From Asterias amurensis (Eukaryota; Echinodermata; Asteroidea; Forcipulatida; Asteriidae), in contig NC_092667.1 of assembly GCF_032118995.1 (NCBI RefSeq), forward strand, positions 6,741,857 through 6,805,856: a DNA stretch of 64,000 bases, in the 5' to 3' direction. The notes below the pieces were generated by a model. That model did not search any database. It saw only the letters and a program-made list of their open reading frames with translations, and had not been told where the DNA came from. Shown here piece by piece: positions 48,962-58,848 of this stretch; the first letter of the stretch is position 1; the number at the start of each line of letters is the position of its first letter. Both the position numbers and the translations under genes were made by a program.

Positions 48962-50312
48962 ATGAACAACCTTATATAAATGCCAGTCACATAACAGCCC
49001 CGATCTATGGGCGCGGGAGAATAGTTTGTGTTTCTTATTTATGAGTTTTTAAAGTTCTGGTGTGATCCATGGAGAAAATCTTGACCGTCGCCTTGACATT
49101 GTAGGAATTGATTCGCACACGGCAGCAATGAGTAGGTCCGTGAAGATTTCTGCAAATGAGTTGATGTCATTAGGGTCCATAAATGCAGACCAAGGGATGA
49201 GATGAAGCAATCTTCCAAGATGATCAAAGTCCCCACGGTGAACTGTAGAAAAGAGCGAAGAATGCCGGACGAGGAGGGGGTTGCTTGACCGAAACGCAAA
49301 GTGTACTGCAAAATGGTTGGTTTCCACTGGACTGGGGGCAGTAGAAACGGAAGCGAATCTATAAGGACGGTTTTAGAAAACCAAGTCAATGATAAAACCA
49401 GCAGTGGGATTTACGAGGTGGGGGTGCATTACTGATGTAACGAGCTGCTCCAAGACGAACTCGGTAGCAATATCAAATAGTCGGGAACGATTAGGGCTAG
49501 ATTGATTAGTGGGGTTGACGTCTACATTAAAGTCACCCAAGACAATACCCCCATCCAAGTCATTCATACTCACAGAGAATACCAACTAGCCATGATTCAG
49601 TAGAAATCTTTTCTGACATCCACATCAGTTCAGTGTCACCATGTTCAAGTTGTTTAAGCCTACATGTACATGGTGACAAGGACCCATTGATAGCAGCAAG
49701 TACACCACCTCCATGGCGTCCATGACAACGATCTTGCCGATGGATGACGTAATCTTCAGGCAGGCCAAGAATACGTTCATTGTCATGAGGTGTTAGCCAC
49801 GTCTCAATGAATAGAAGGATGTCCGGTAGAAAATTAGCATATAAATACCACTCGAGCTGGGGTCCTTTGTTCCAGATGCTACGAGTGTTACATAAAATGC
49901 CAGTAATGTTATTTCGTTTAGGCCGATCATTCATGTTTTGATCAGGATGTTGAAGAGGAGAATGAGGCCCAGGGTTAAGTTCAATGTCACCACCAGCAAT
50001 CAGGCCATATAACAGCATGTAGACAAGGCCATGACTGGTTATTGGCTGTTTAGGTTTCCCGCCGCACAAATGATGGAGATTACCTTTTGATAGCAGAGCC
50101 GATCCATACCCTAGACGGTTATGCAAAATAATGTCTGTAAATTTCAGGAAGGTCTTGGGGTTGAACTTGCCCAGGATAACAACGAATGGATCAAGGGTGT
50201 CATGATGACAATCAGATGTGTTTTCAGATTCAACAGCACGGTAGAAAGACGAAAACAGAAACAAAATACGGAGAGCCAAAACAAGAGACGTGTTGTTCGC
50301 CATTTTGGTCAT
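48962..50312 (-). pseudogene. CR1-like LINE, 5' half: leader, 2A motif and AP-type endonuclease
   Basis: Reading from 50,312 (or the better ATG at 50,303), the protein opens with a signal-peptide-like segment (MANNTSLVLALRILFLFSSF, then YRAVES). About 80 residues later comes GDIELNPGP, a 2A motif, and then an apurinic-type endonuclease with CNTRSIWNK, LPDILLFIETWLTPHD, DRCHGRHGGGVLAAI and, after a frameshift at about 49,570, VLGDFNVDV and IIDLVF. Another frameshift precedes the linker (DPNDINSFAEIFTDLLIAAV and RRSRFSPWITPEL). It stops at about 48,962, before the reverse transcriptase. The missing RT lies in opposite orientation from 50,320. Confidence 0.87.
49965..49991 (-). other. 2A-like ribosome-skipping motif (GDIELNPGP)
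   Basis: D(V/I)ExNPG|P is the 2A consensus at which the ribosome skips the Gly-Pro bond, releasing the upstream peptide and continuing with Pro. Here it is preceded by a hydrophobic stretch (LVYMLLYGLIAG) and placed just before the endonuclease, as reported for several APE-type LINE clades. In this copy the upstream product would be the leader peptide. Function here is inferred, since the copy itself is broken. Confidence 0.8.
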
Positions 50313-50319
50313 GCGCAAT

Positions 50320-50645
50320 CTGGGTGCTGTTCAATTCTTACCTACGTCTGGGTAACATACCTGCTTTGTGGCGGCAAGCCAACATTACTCCTGTGTTCAA
50401 AATGGGCGACAAGTCTTTTGTTACAAATTATCGGCCAGCTAGTTGCACTCACCTTGGTATTGTGCAAAGTTTTGGAAAAGGTTGTCTCTTCAGCCATCAT
50501 TGAACACACGAGTATGTTTGGCTTGCTGAACAACCGTCAACACGGTTTCACCAAAAGTAGAAGTTGTGTTACTCAATTTGTTAATGTTTGGCACGAGTGG
50601 GCTTCCACCATTGATCGCCCGTGTCCTCTTCGAATTAGCATTCTT
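50320..50645 (+). pseudogene. CR1-like LINE reverse transcriptase, opposite orientation
   Basis: Encodes LFNSYLRLGNIPALWRQANI, TPVFKMGDKSFVTNYRPAS, then in a second frame LTLVLCKVLEKVVSSAIIEH and LLNNRQHGFTKSRSCVTQFV: RT motifs of CR1/jockey-type LINEs in the expected order. It starts within a few bases of the 5' end of the inverted endonuclease half, which suggests one element rearranged during insertion. Confidence 0.83.
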
Positions 50646-50648
50646 CTT

Positions 50649-50831
50649 CTATTTCAAGTGGTGTCCTCGGTCAATGATATTACCGCTGAGGTTTCTCCAG
50701 GTCTTCCTGTCCCCCATGCATGTGGACACTTCCCCAGCTGTCACAAATCCAGTGTCCTTTTTCAGCAGATCGACATAGGTCAGGTGGCCTCGACCTCTTT
50801 GGGCTTGACCTTGCTTGGGCTCCCAGAGCAC
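50649..50831 (-). pseudogene. LINE C-terminal fragment
   Basis: The minus strand gives LWEPKQGQAQRGRGHLTYVD, LLKKDTG and GDRKTWRN, the C-terminal RGRxxxTYVDxLKxDTG...DRxxWR pattern found in several LINE families. Fragment only. Confidence 0.65.
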
Positions 50832-50875
50832 AAGCTGAACAACAAAGCATTACCTGAATTAAAAAGTGCAAGGTC

Positions 50876-50981
50876 TATCCTGCCTCCTGTACAGCTCAGA
50901 GTCCTACATGCTATACCATAGACACATTCACTGCCTGTCCAGGGTCTTCCTACGGCACCTTAGAACCATCCTTGGTATCAA
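50876..50981 (+). pseudogene. LINE fragment (post-RT region)
   Basis: Encodes SCLLYSSESYMLYHRHIHCL and FLRHLRTILGI, the LLYGSExWxLYxRHIxxLexFHxRxLRxILGI motif. It lies tail-side to the minus fragment above and may come from the same source element in inverted arrangement. Confidence 0.65.
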
Positions 50982-51149
50982 TAGTGTGACCATGTGACAA
51001 TGTTCACTTTTTACTTATTACAACCACCAATAATGCTTGAGACCTGAGCAATAAAAGTGCAATATGAAAATAATGTGAAACTTAGTTGTTATTGGTTTTG
51101 TTTGTGAAATGAATGTACAATTTTTTTGTTTTATTTTTTTTGTTTATAG

Positions 51150-51248
51150 GAAGCAAATGCATCATATGAGTGTCTCCATGAAACCAACTTTGACAGAAAG
51201 TTGTGCCAGACATATTTTGTTAATTATCAAAATTGTCAAAAGTTTTGG
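51150..51248 (+). CDS. CHCHD7: CHCHD7 exon 2
   Basis: Acceptor: T-rich tract and TTTATAG (51,143-51,149). Donor: GTAAGC at 51,249. Thirty-three codons in phase 0 encode EANASYECLHETNFDRKLC and QTYFVNYQNCQKFW. With the Cys of exon 1 this gives two exact CX9C motifs (C-VSEANASYE-C and C-QTYFVNYQN-C), the helix-loop-helix CHCH fold held by two disulfides. The NFDR, YF-NY-NC and FW positions match the human protein (NYDR, YFLRYKNC, FW). Intron 1 upstream is 10,131 bp. Confidence 0.9.
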
Positions 51249-51704
51249 GTAAGCACCATACAATGTCTGTGGGGTCATTCCATGTCAAATCAACCAATAG
51301 GGGTATGGGTCACCTCTCATATTTGGCTGAAAATTCATTGAAATTCACTGTCTCTCAGTGAACTAATATAATTTGGTGACCCGCGATTGTGTTTGTTCGG
51401 GACTAGTGCCCGGGTCTTTTAATTTAGTGACTGGTTACAGCGCCCTCTCTTGACATGAACCATGAACAGCAACTAAAAAACTTCCTTTCTTTTCCAAATT
51501 TCTTTTCTTATTTCACATTTAAGACCTTCGGCGTCGGGAAATAGGTCCCTCTTCTGGTCAATCAAAGTCCCTCGGGACAAGACGTATACTACCTCATTGA
51601 GGTAACTACATAACATGTACCTCGTTGCCAGTCAATATGCGTATATTATTTTACTAAATTTTGCTATAATTAATATTGAAATTTATTTCTCAATTATCCA
51701 ACAG
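51249..51704 (+). other. CHCHD7 intron 2 with a reversed short element (51,412-51,650)
   Basis: 456-bp intron, GTAAGC...CAACAG. Within it is a reversed, decayed copy of the element found at 46,161-46,459 (GTCCCTCGGG and TTGCCAGTCAATATGCG). AGCGCCCTCTCTTGACATG lies at about 51,438. Confidence 0.75.
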
Positions 51705-51797
51705 CTGAATATTCAAAGAGAGAGGAGGAAACTTGGGATTAAACCATCACTTCCACCAGCAGAGGAAAGAAACAGAATTATTCAAGAGAGACAGTAA
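51705..51797 (+). CDS. CHCHD7: CHCHD7 exon 3 (terminal)
   Basis: Acceptor CAATTATCCAACAG, then LNIQRERRKLGIKPSLPPAE and ERNRIIQERQ, stop TAA at 51,795. It follows FW of exon 2 in phase 0. The QRRKxGxKPxxPxAxERxxI pattern matches the C-terminus of vertebrate CHCHD7 (QRRKNGVKP...AAERDEIL). No AATAAA is seen in the next few hundred bases; the 3' UTR end is not determined. Confidence 0.88.
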   Translation: MNIQRERRKLGIKPSLPPAEERNRIIQERQ

Positions 51798-52059
51798 TAT
51801 TGAACCATGTACTGCCTGTGAGTACTGGTGGCAGGCCTGGGATTAAGCAAACGGAAGAATCAGAGACCAATTGCTTGAACCACACATTGGACAGCTCAGG
51901 GATTTGTTGAAGTGCCTCCATTGAACTCCTTCAAGTTGAGTTGTTTCATGCTGTAAGATTTAACCAACACAGGATGGTGGTTTTCACACATTGTCCAACG
52001 ACTGTAAATGTACATGTAGTTTTACTGCCTGAAAAATGAGCATGTAGTGGAGTATGTCA
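51798..52059 (+). other. Probable CHCHD7 3' UTR and unassigned sequence
   Basis: No repeat recognised here, unlike its surroundings. The position directly after the stop makes 3' UTR likely. Confidence 0.4.
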
Positions 52060-52215
52060 ATTTGGTTTTACCCCTATACACCGATACGTGTTAGCACTTT
52101 CCAGAGCTCTGTGAAAAAACCACAGGCATATTATTCAGGTGGGACTCGAACTCGCGACCTTTGCAATTCTAGAGCAGTGTCTTACCAACTAGAACATTGA
52201 GTTTGCCCGGTAGCA
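52060..52215 (-). mobile_element. tRNA-derived SINE, second copy
   Basis: The reverse strand reads CTAGTTGGTAAGACACTGCT, then GCAAAGGTCGCGAGTTCGAG with an intact B box (AGTTCGAGTCCC), a CTGTGG/TCACAG hairpin and a GTGCTAACACGTATCGG tail, the same layout as the copy at 25,873. Confidence 0.8.
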
Positions 52216-52296
52216 AGAGGCATTTTGAATCCTATACAATTTCATAGATGGAAATTTGCATTGGGGATAAAGAATATTTGGTTTTACCAATACATG

Positions 52297-52425
52297 TGTA
52301 TATACACCAATGTGTGTTAGCACTTTCCCTGAGCTCTGTGAAAACAAAATATGCCTTTAATTTTTTGTTCACAGAGATTGGGGAAAGTACTGAGAATACA
52401 GTGCTAACACACATCGGTGTGTATT
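52297..52425. repeat. Inverted pair of SINE tails
   Basis: CACCAATGTGTGTTAGCACT faces GTGCTAACACACATCGGTGT, with CTCTGTGAA and TTCACAGAG nearer the centre. It is the SINE tail in head-to-head inverted arrangement, about 60-bp arms. Confidence 0.75.
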
Positions 52426-52432
52426 TAGTATA

Positions 52433-52735
52433 CTTTATAACACACCTCTTGCTAGTTCTGCATTCTGGTTGGCTGAAACATGGTCACATGGGGTAAACTA
52501 TTATACACATATTGACTGGCAATGAGGTAACTAGTGTACGTCTATTCCCCCCGAGGGACTTTGAGTGACCAGAAGAGGGACCTATTGTTGAATCGCTTTT
52601 TATGGTTTAATTGTTGGCTTAAAACATTAATTAGTAAAACCCTGAAAAATTATTTTCTTATTTCATATTTTAGACCGAGGTTTGGTCAATAGTGCATGTC
52701 TATTCCCCGTATACATGGTATAGGTCCCTCTTCTA
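52433..52735. mobile_element. Related short element (TTATAACACACCTC ends)
   Basis: TTATAACACACCTCTTGC runs into a rearranged copy of the 46,161 element (TACACATATTGACTGGCAAT, GAGGGACTTTGAGTGACCAG), then AT-rich sequence to about 52,735. Confidence 0.6.
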
Positions 52736-52736
52736 T

Positions 52737-53045
52737 TATTGCCAGCCAATTATGTTCCGAGTCCCAGTCGTGACACTTGTGTCCTTAAGCAAGGCACTTA
52801 ACCATGCTTCGTCCTTCGGTTGGGAAGTAAGGCTGTGGTCCCGTTTGTTGTGTAACGCAAGTAAAAGAACCCAGTGCACTTATCAAAAAGAGAAGGGGTT
52901 CGCACATAGCGCTATGTAAACCATTACATAGTGCTATGTAAAAGGAGTAGATCTCCTAATTCAAACTTAGTCCCCTGTACCTAGCATGGAAAAGCTGTAT
53001 GTTAAAGCGCCTTGAGCGTCACAGAGTGACAGAGAGTTTGGTCAG
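52737..53045 (+). mobile_element. DeuSINE-type SINE (Deu central domain)
   Basis: TGTCCTTAAGCAAGGCACTT, CGTCCTTCGGTTGGGA, GTTGTGTAACGCAAGTAAAA, GAACCCAGTGCACTTATC and AAAAGAGAAGGGGTTCGC follow the conserved Deu-domain order known from SINEs of echinoderms, amphioxus, sharks, coelacanth and others. The AAAGCGCCTTGAGCGTCAC tail is typical of its LINE-derived 3' end. The match is from memory of the domain, not a search. Confidence 0.75.
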
Positions 53046-53753
53046 AATGCCCTTCATCCAAATTAATTCAATATACATGTATATGCTAAACATTCTCATC
53101 AAAATAATTTATAGTTTTGGCCTGGCTCAATCTTGCCCCTTTGAATTTTGATAAAGTCGAGGCCAAATTGGCATGCCCTAATTCCCTATATTAGTCAAGG
53201 CCTGGTGTTGACCTCACTCATCCAAACTTTCAACAGTTAGTGTATTTATAAGTGAGTTTCTGCCTAGTACAAAGTGTGTGGTAGCACAACAGGTGCTTAT
53301 ACATGTAAGAGTGTCGTGACATGCTGATATAAACTAGCAAATACGTGTAATAGTTAAACATCCATGTGTTGACTGAATTACAGAAAATATTGACTCCTCT
53401 GATTTTGTTATACTGTGGTTTCCATAATAAGCATCTAATCCCTATTTGTGTGTTGCACTACTAATAAACGAGGAGAAGTACAATGCAAACTGACATTTAT
53501 TATGAGTGATTGGTTTATCGAGACTTAATAATTCTAAGGTTTTTATAACTCAAAACAGTGGGGTTCTTTTGGGCTTTTTAAACCATTAGGATCTCCAGTA
53601 CATGTATATAATATCAATAACATTTTTTTGGGGAAGGTCAATCCTTTGAGTCTAGGAGATGCTAAGGCCAAGACCAAGGCCTTGCATATAGCGAGGCTGA
53701 GACCATTAAGTCTGCAACGCCATTAAATTTAGGGCAATTAAGTCCGTTTTAAA
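53046..53753. other. Unassigned DNA
   Basis: No gene or recognisable repeat. AATAAA at about 53,463 is isolated. Confidence 0.5.
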
Positions 53754-53757
53754 TTAA

Positions 53758-54780
53758 AGGCAGTGGACACTATTGGTAATTACTCAAAGTAATTATTAGC
53801 ATAAAACCTTTCTTGGTAACGAGTAATGGGGAGAGATTTTGAGAAAGAAGTAATTTTCCACGAATTTGATTTTGAGACCTCAGATTTAGAATTTGAGGTC
53901 TTGAAATCAAGCATCTGAAAGCACACGACTTCGTTAGCCCTATATAAGACTCTTTCTCTGTACACAGATACAGAGTCCTAACTATTGAGGCCCGTTCCTG
54001 GGGCGGAAAATTTTCAAAGCTTCATAACTCAAATCTTACCTGCAACAAGCTACTAATTTCAACAGATTCACATTCCATGGCGGCATACATTTTTCTGCGG
54101 TGGGTTTTGGTCGTCATACATTCTTCACAAATCCGTCATTTTCGTGAAATAATGCAGCTCCCAACGTAAAAAAATTCCCGTTTTGATCGTTTTCTCACAG
54201 TGTTGTCTGTTGGCGGGTGTACGCGTGTACATTCGCGTGCAAGACGCAAGATGCAAGACGCATGTATTCTGGCTCACCGTATCTTGACTGCACAGCGTTC
54301 AACACGCAAACACACTGCAAGATTTGGGCGTCTTGCGTACACACGGCAGACTGTGAGAGTACGAACAAAAAATTGAATTTCTTAACATTGGGAGCTGCAT
54401 TATTTCATGAAAATGACGGATTTGTGAGGAATATATGAGGACCAAAACCCACCGCAGAAAAATGTATGCCGCCATAGAATGTGAATCTGTTGAAATTAGT
54501 GGCTTGTTGCAGGTAAGATTTAAGTTATGAAGCTGCGAAAATTTTCTGCCCCAGAAATGTACCCTGATGTCCAGGACGTCACTGTAGTACAAAACGAAAG
54601 TGTAAGGCTGCCAGGGCTAACAACTTTGTGAGACAAGGGTGTTTTTTCTTTCATTATTATCTCGCAATTTCGACGACCGATTGAGCTCAAATTTTCACAG
54701 GTTTGTTATTTTATGCATATGTTGAGATACAGCAAGTAAGAGGACTGGTCTTTGACAATTACCAATAGTGTCCAGTGTCT
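53758..54780. mobile_element. MITE-1, second copy, interrupted by a foldback element
   Basis: TTAA at 53,754, left terminus AGGCAGTGGACACTATTGG, interior GTAATTTTCCACGAATTTG and ATTTGAGGTCTTGAAATC, right terminus CCAATAGTGTCCAGTGTCT at 54,780. The right TTAA is mutated to AATA. MITE-1 sequence is in two pieces (53,758-53,934 and 54,620-54,780). Confidence 0.85.
53935..54619. mobile_element. Foldback TIR element inside MITE-1 (685 bp)
   Basis: Ends TAGCCCT and AGGGCTA. Long inverted arms (about 53,990-54,172 against 54,385-54,575) pair over about 180 bp, including TCAACAGATTCACATTC and ACCCACCGCAGAAAAATGTA. It is flanked by 10 bp, ACGACTTCGT on the left and ACAACTTTGT on the right. The loop carries several GCAAGACGC pieces. 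No transposase. Confidence 0.85.
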
Positions 54781-55938
54781 AATATACTGCTGTTTGGGAA
54801 TGGTTCTCTAAACCTCCGATGATAAATTACTCCTTGACGCTACAGAATTGTCGTTGACAAATCACACGACCATTTATTCTGGCAAACAATACTCAATTGA
54901 ACAATATACATGATTGGACAGATAATTAATTTATACACATGTAGGCCATTATCTGTCAAACTGTAGTCTGTACAATTGTCTTACCAACAATAGTTGCAGT
55001 TAACAGCAGCAACTACAGTTGAAGTAAATAACATCAATACTTTGAAGTAAACAACACTTGCATGTAACCATTGTGGCAACAACATTGATTTATGGTGATT
55101 ACTGTAATAGAGCTATTACAGTAATCACCATAAATCAATGTAAACCCTTGGCATTTGTGTAACCAACTTAACTACCTCATCAGTGGATAGGTCATTGCCA
55201 TGAGCACGGCTAGAACAAGCAATGCACTCAATATTGCCCACAAAACTTCCAGAAAATGTTGACATGGAAACGACATTACACCTACAGTCAGACAGTGTAC
55301 TTTTATAAAGCATCCTAGCATGCTCTTAGGCATGTAGGGCTACTAGCAGGTCACAAATGTACACGTACATACAGTTCACATGATGAATTGGTACTACAAA
55401 TTTCATTCTTTCCATACACCTGTATTCGCAGGTTGCCCTGAAATACTTCTGTCATACTCAACACCAAACTTGTGACCGACTTCCTCAACCAGTTCAAAGC
55501 ATGTTGTCTAACAAGCAACAATGTGAATGCACCCTTGGTTTCCTCTACCCAATGCTTCTAGAAATCATCCTACATTTTACCTCTAAATCACATGTTAGTC
55601 CTCAACTCTAGCACAAGAGGATTAAGTGTAATTCCTTTTTTTTATTTTTTTAGAAGGGGCTGTTTGTTATGTCGCAAATTCTTTCTGGCAATGTTAATTA
55701 AAAATTTTAGGAAAATATATTTCTTTTAACATATTTACTTTGATGAATCACATTTCCTGTGTAAAAGTGCTTGACGAATAAGGCGCAGTACCCTTACAAT
55801 ACAAAAATAAGACTTGAGTATTAACAGATAAGAGTGCATGAGACGCAACACAACTTTTACACGCACATCTGTAGATACATGTGTAGGATGCAGTTAATTT
55901 TGTTTACCTTTAAAACTCAGATAAGACATGTCTTATAG
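54781..55938. other. Mostly unassigned; two weak open frames on the minus strand
   Basis: 55,125-55,313 (minus) encodes a Cys-containing frame (CRCNVVSMSTFSGSF, then IECIACSSRAHGNDLSTDEV). 55,400-55,505 (minus) encodes CFELVEEVGHKFGVEYDR followed by SISGQPANTG. They look somewhat protein-like, but I recognise neither and see no convincing splice joining them. Apart from these and the palindrome below I see nothing. Confidence 0.25.
55082..55141. repeat. Perfect 29-bp palindrome with a 2-bp spacer
   Basis: The arms ACATTGATTTATGGTGATTA (continuing CTGTAATAG) at 55,082-55,110 and their exact reverse complement at 55,113-55,141 are separated only by AG. No terminal TTAA is present. Confidence 0.95.
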
Positions 55939-56165
55939 TATATAGAAGAGTTTGCGGTAACACCATGTAATAACAATCTCTAAATGAATTGGGGTGGTTC
56001 CGAAAAGAACCGTTGGATTAACTCGACGTTTCAAAGGTATGCTCTGATCGTCTTCTGGAGAATGCTGGACTCTGATGCTGCATGCTGCTTAAGTACTGGG
56101 CATCGGATCAGCGGTGATGCACGAAGGCGGGAAATACAGGCGGGAAGTGTACTCGATGATGCGTG
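55939..56165 (-). repeat. Penelope pLTR, 3' side
   Basis: TATAGAAGAGTTTGCGGTAA, then CCGTTGGATTAACTCGACGT, GGAGAATGCTGGACTCTGAT and CAGCGGTGATGC, almost identical in order and spacing to 58,849-59,030. This copy has CGTTTCAAAGGTATGCTCTG where the other has CGTTTCGATCAGTATGCTCT, so one side of the GATCAG stem is lost. Confidence 0.85.
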
Positions 56166-56263
56166 GTGAAACCTGTTGTGGAGCCTTGGGTGGTGTGTGG
56201 GGGTGTGTGCTCACTGAACCGTGTCAGTAGGAACAAGCACAGGGGATAGTGAGGGTGTGGGGC

Positions 56264-58836
56264 CTAGGTGACTGAGGGTATAGATGACCCAAAGCAGTCT
56301 AATGGTTGAGGCCTATGGGGTGACCGTGGATATAGAAGATCCATTGGTCGGGAGAAGGGGAGCCAGATGTCGCTGATGTGGAAGCCGATGTCTTGGGGTA
56401 CGGTGTCATGCTTGTGGATTTCGATGGCCTCTCTGATGTGTCTAGGGTGCCACGCCTGGATTGGAGCGATGATTTCTGCTGCTTCCCAGTTCACTCGGTG
56501 GTCAGTGATGTGGGAATGCTTGACAATGGCGGATTTATCGAAGTCCCCCCTCCTTCCGTGTGCTCGGTGTTCCTTAAGTCTAGTGGGAAGGTTACGCCCG
56601 GTTTCCCCGACATAAACCTTACCACATTCGCATGGAATGCGATAGACTCCGGCACGGGTGGAGGGGTCCTTCTTGTCCTTGTGCGATTGGAGAGAGCCAT
56701 GGAGTTTCTTCGGAGCGGAGTGATACACCTTGATTCCTGCTTGCTTGAAGATGCGTTGGAGGCGATGAGAGGGGGGACCTAGGTATGGTAAACTAACTGT
56801 GGGTGTGTGTGTTTGACCTTGGGTATAGGAGACCCTTTGGTCGGCGGGACGGGCTTGCTCGTCTTGACTTGCTTGGCGTTGTATCCATTCCGCTGTAGAG
56901 AAGTGGTGATGTGCTGCAACTCATGCTGGAGGCTATCCGGATCACAAATGGTATAAGCCCGTTGAACCAGCGCACGGTTGACTGACGACTTGATAGCTGG
57001 ATGATGGAAAGACCGCTGATGTAGGTAACGGTCGGTGTGGGTGGGTTTCCGGTAAATGCTGTGATGAAGGGTGCCGTCTTGGTTTCTTGTGATGAGAACA
57101 TCCAGAAAGGGTAACTTTCCGGAATGTTCTTGCTCCATAGTGAACTTGATACTGGAGTGTTGTTGGTTGAGGTATTGCAGGAATTCATGGAGAGAGTCCT
57201 GACCGTGGGGCCACACGACAAAGGTGTCGTCCACGTAGCGGAGCCACAGGCTGGGTCGGAGGTCAGCGGAGAGGAGTGATGAGGACTCGACTCTTCCATG
57301 AATATGTCAGCTAGAACCGGGGATATAGGGGATCCCATGGAGGTCCCAGCTGTCTGCTCGTAGTACTTGCCCTGGAATTGAAAACAACTGGAGGAAACGC
57401 ATGTGTAAAGCAAATCATGAATTTGGTCAGGTGAAAGACCAGTACGATCAGGGAGGGATGGGTCATGTGATAATCTCTCCTTGGCCAAGAAGCAAGCTTC
57501 ATCTGTGGGCACGTTGGTGAAAAGAGATTCCACATCAAAACTTACCAAGATATCAGTGGGTAGTAGGGTTAGGTTGCGGGTAATGTCAACAAACTGGGTG
57601 GAATAGGAAACATGGTGTTCAGTGAGACCCACCAGGGGTCGAAGTACTTTAGCTAGGTACTTGGCAGTGTCGTACATGTAGGTGGGGGAACCCCTCAAGG
57701 CAACTATGGGGCAGAGGGGAACTTCCGGCTTGTGAATCTTGGGATTGCCGAAGAACCTGGGACAGGTGGAGCTGGATGGGCGGAGCCTACAATAGAGTGG
57801 GACGGAGAGAGCTCCAGACCAGTGGATGGAAAGGAGTTTGCTGGCAACCCTCTTCTCGATGCTAGGGGTGGGGTCCTTGGGGAGGGGGCGGTATGAACCA
57901 GATGATAAAATGTTGCTTACCTTGTCAGTGTACTCCGTGCGGTCCATGATGACAGTGGCATTCCCTTTGTCAGCAGGCAAGATGTGAATGGATTCGTACC
58001 GGCGAAGTTCCCAGAGGGCTGCCTGCTCAACCTTGGAAAGGTTGGACTTGGCTGGTTTCGCCTTCCGCAGAACCTCGTTAATCTCGATCCGGACATCAAT
58101 CTTCTCCGTCTTACTGAGGTGTTTGAGGGCTCGCTCTGTAACTGGATAATTTCTTCGGTGGGGATGGACTTGGGGGGCTGGGCAAAGTTCATACCCAGGG
58201 ACAGGACGCTGGTCTCGGTTTCCGTGATGCTCCGGTTGCTAAGGTTAACTACGGTGTGTTCCTGAAAAGCGCGTTGACTACGGAGGTGAACTGGTGGCCG
58301 TAAGGATATAGGAGATCCTGTGGGTTGCCCAGGGACGCGATTGAATAGAGATATAGGAGATCTCATCTTCTTGGAGGGTGCGCGATTGAAGTGAGATATA
58401 GACGATCTCTGCTTCTGGTGGTATAACTTGTGGAATTTGGCTATCTGCTTCCTGCGGGCGGTCGCGAAGGCATGCTGGATGAACTGGAGAGGGCGCTGAT
58501 CTTGGAGAAATCTCTCGGGTGTAGGGAGGATTGCAGTTCCCGCTCGGTGTGAGTGATGTCATGATCTAGACCAGCTAGAGATGATCTGGTAGATGATATC
58601 CGCTCCTTGAGAAGGGCAGAACTGGCGGCTTGAAGGATGGACGATGAACGGCGGCTGCGGACTGGATCTTGGAGGCGGAGTCCTTGCGGCAACAGGTTTG
58701 AGTCTCGGCAACGTTTAAGGAAGGCTAGGTTATTTATGAGTTTAGAACTTCTTACCGACATCCGTTCATATAACCTAACCGCCTTAAGGATAAGCTCCCC
58801 GTAGAGCGAAGATAAGTAGGATTTGAAACTTTGCAT
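56264..58836 (-). pseudogene. Penelope-like reverse transcriptase / GIY-YIG endonuclease, frameshifted
   Basis: Starts at MQSFKSYLSSLYGELILKAV (58,836). After frame changes it shows HILPADKGNATVIMDRTEY, SSGSYRPLPKDPTPSIEKRV, FFGNPKIHKPEVPLCPIVAL, DILVSFDVESLFTNVPTDEA and GTSMGSPISPVLADIFMEE. After another shift the catalytic VDDTFVVWPHG (57,234) and KLPFLDVLITRNQDGTLHHS appear. The C-terminal GIY-YIG endonuclease (56,264-56,650) has GVYRIPCECGKVYVGETGRN and LPTRLKEHRAH, stopping near 56,264. These signatures in this order identify a Penelope-like element, not a LINE or LTR element. At least four frameshifts break it. Confidence 0.9.
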
Positions 58837-58848
58837 GGTGGAAATAAG

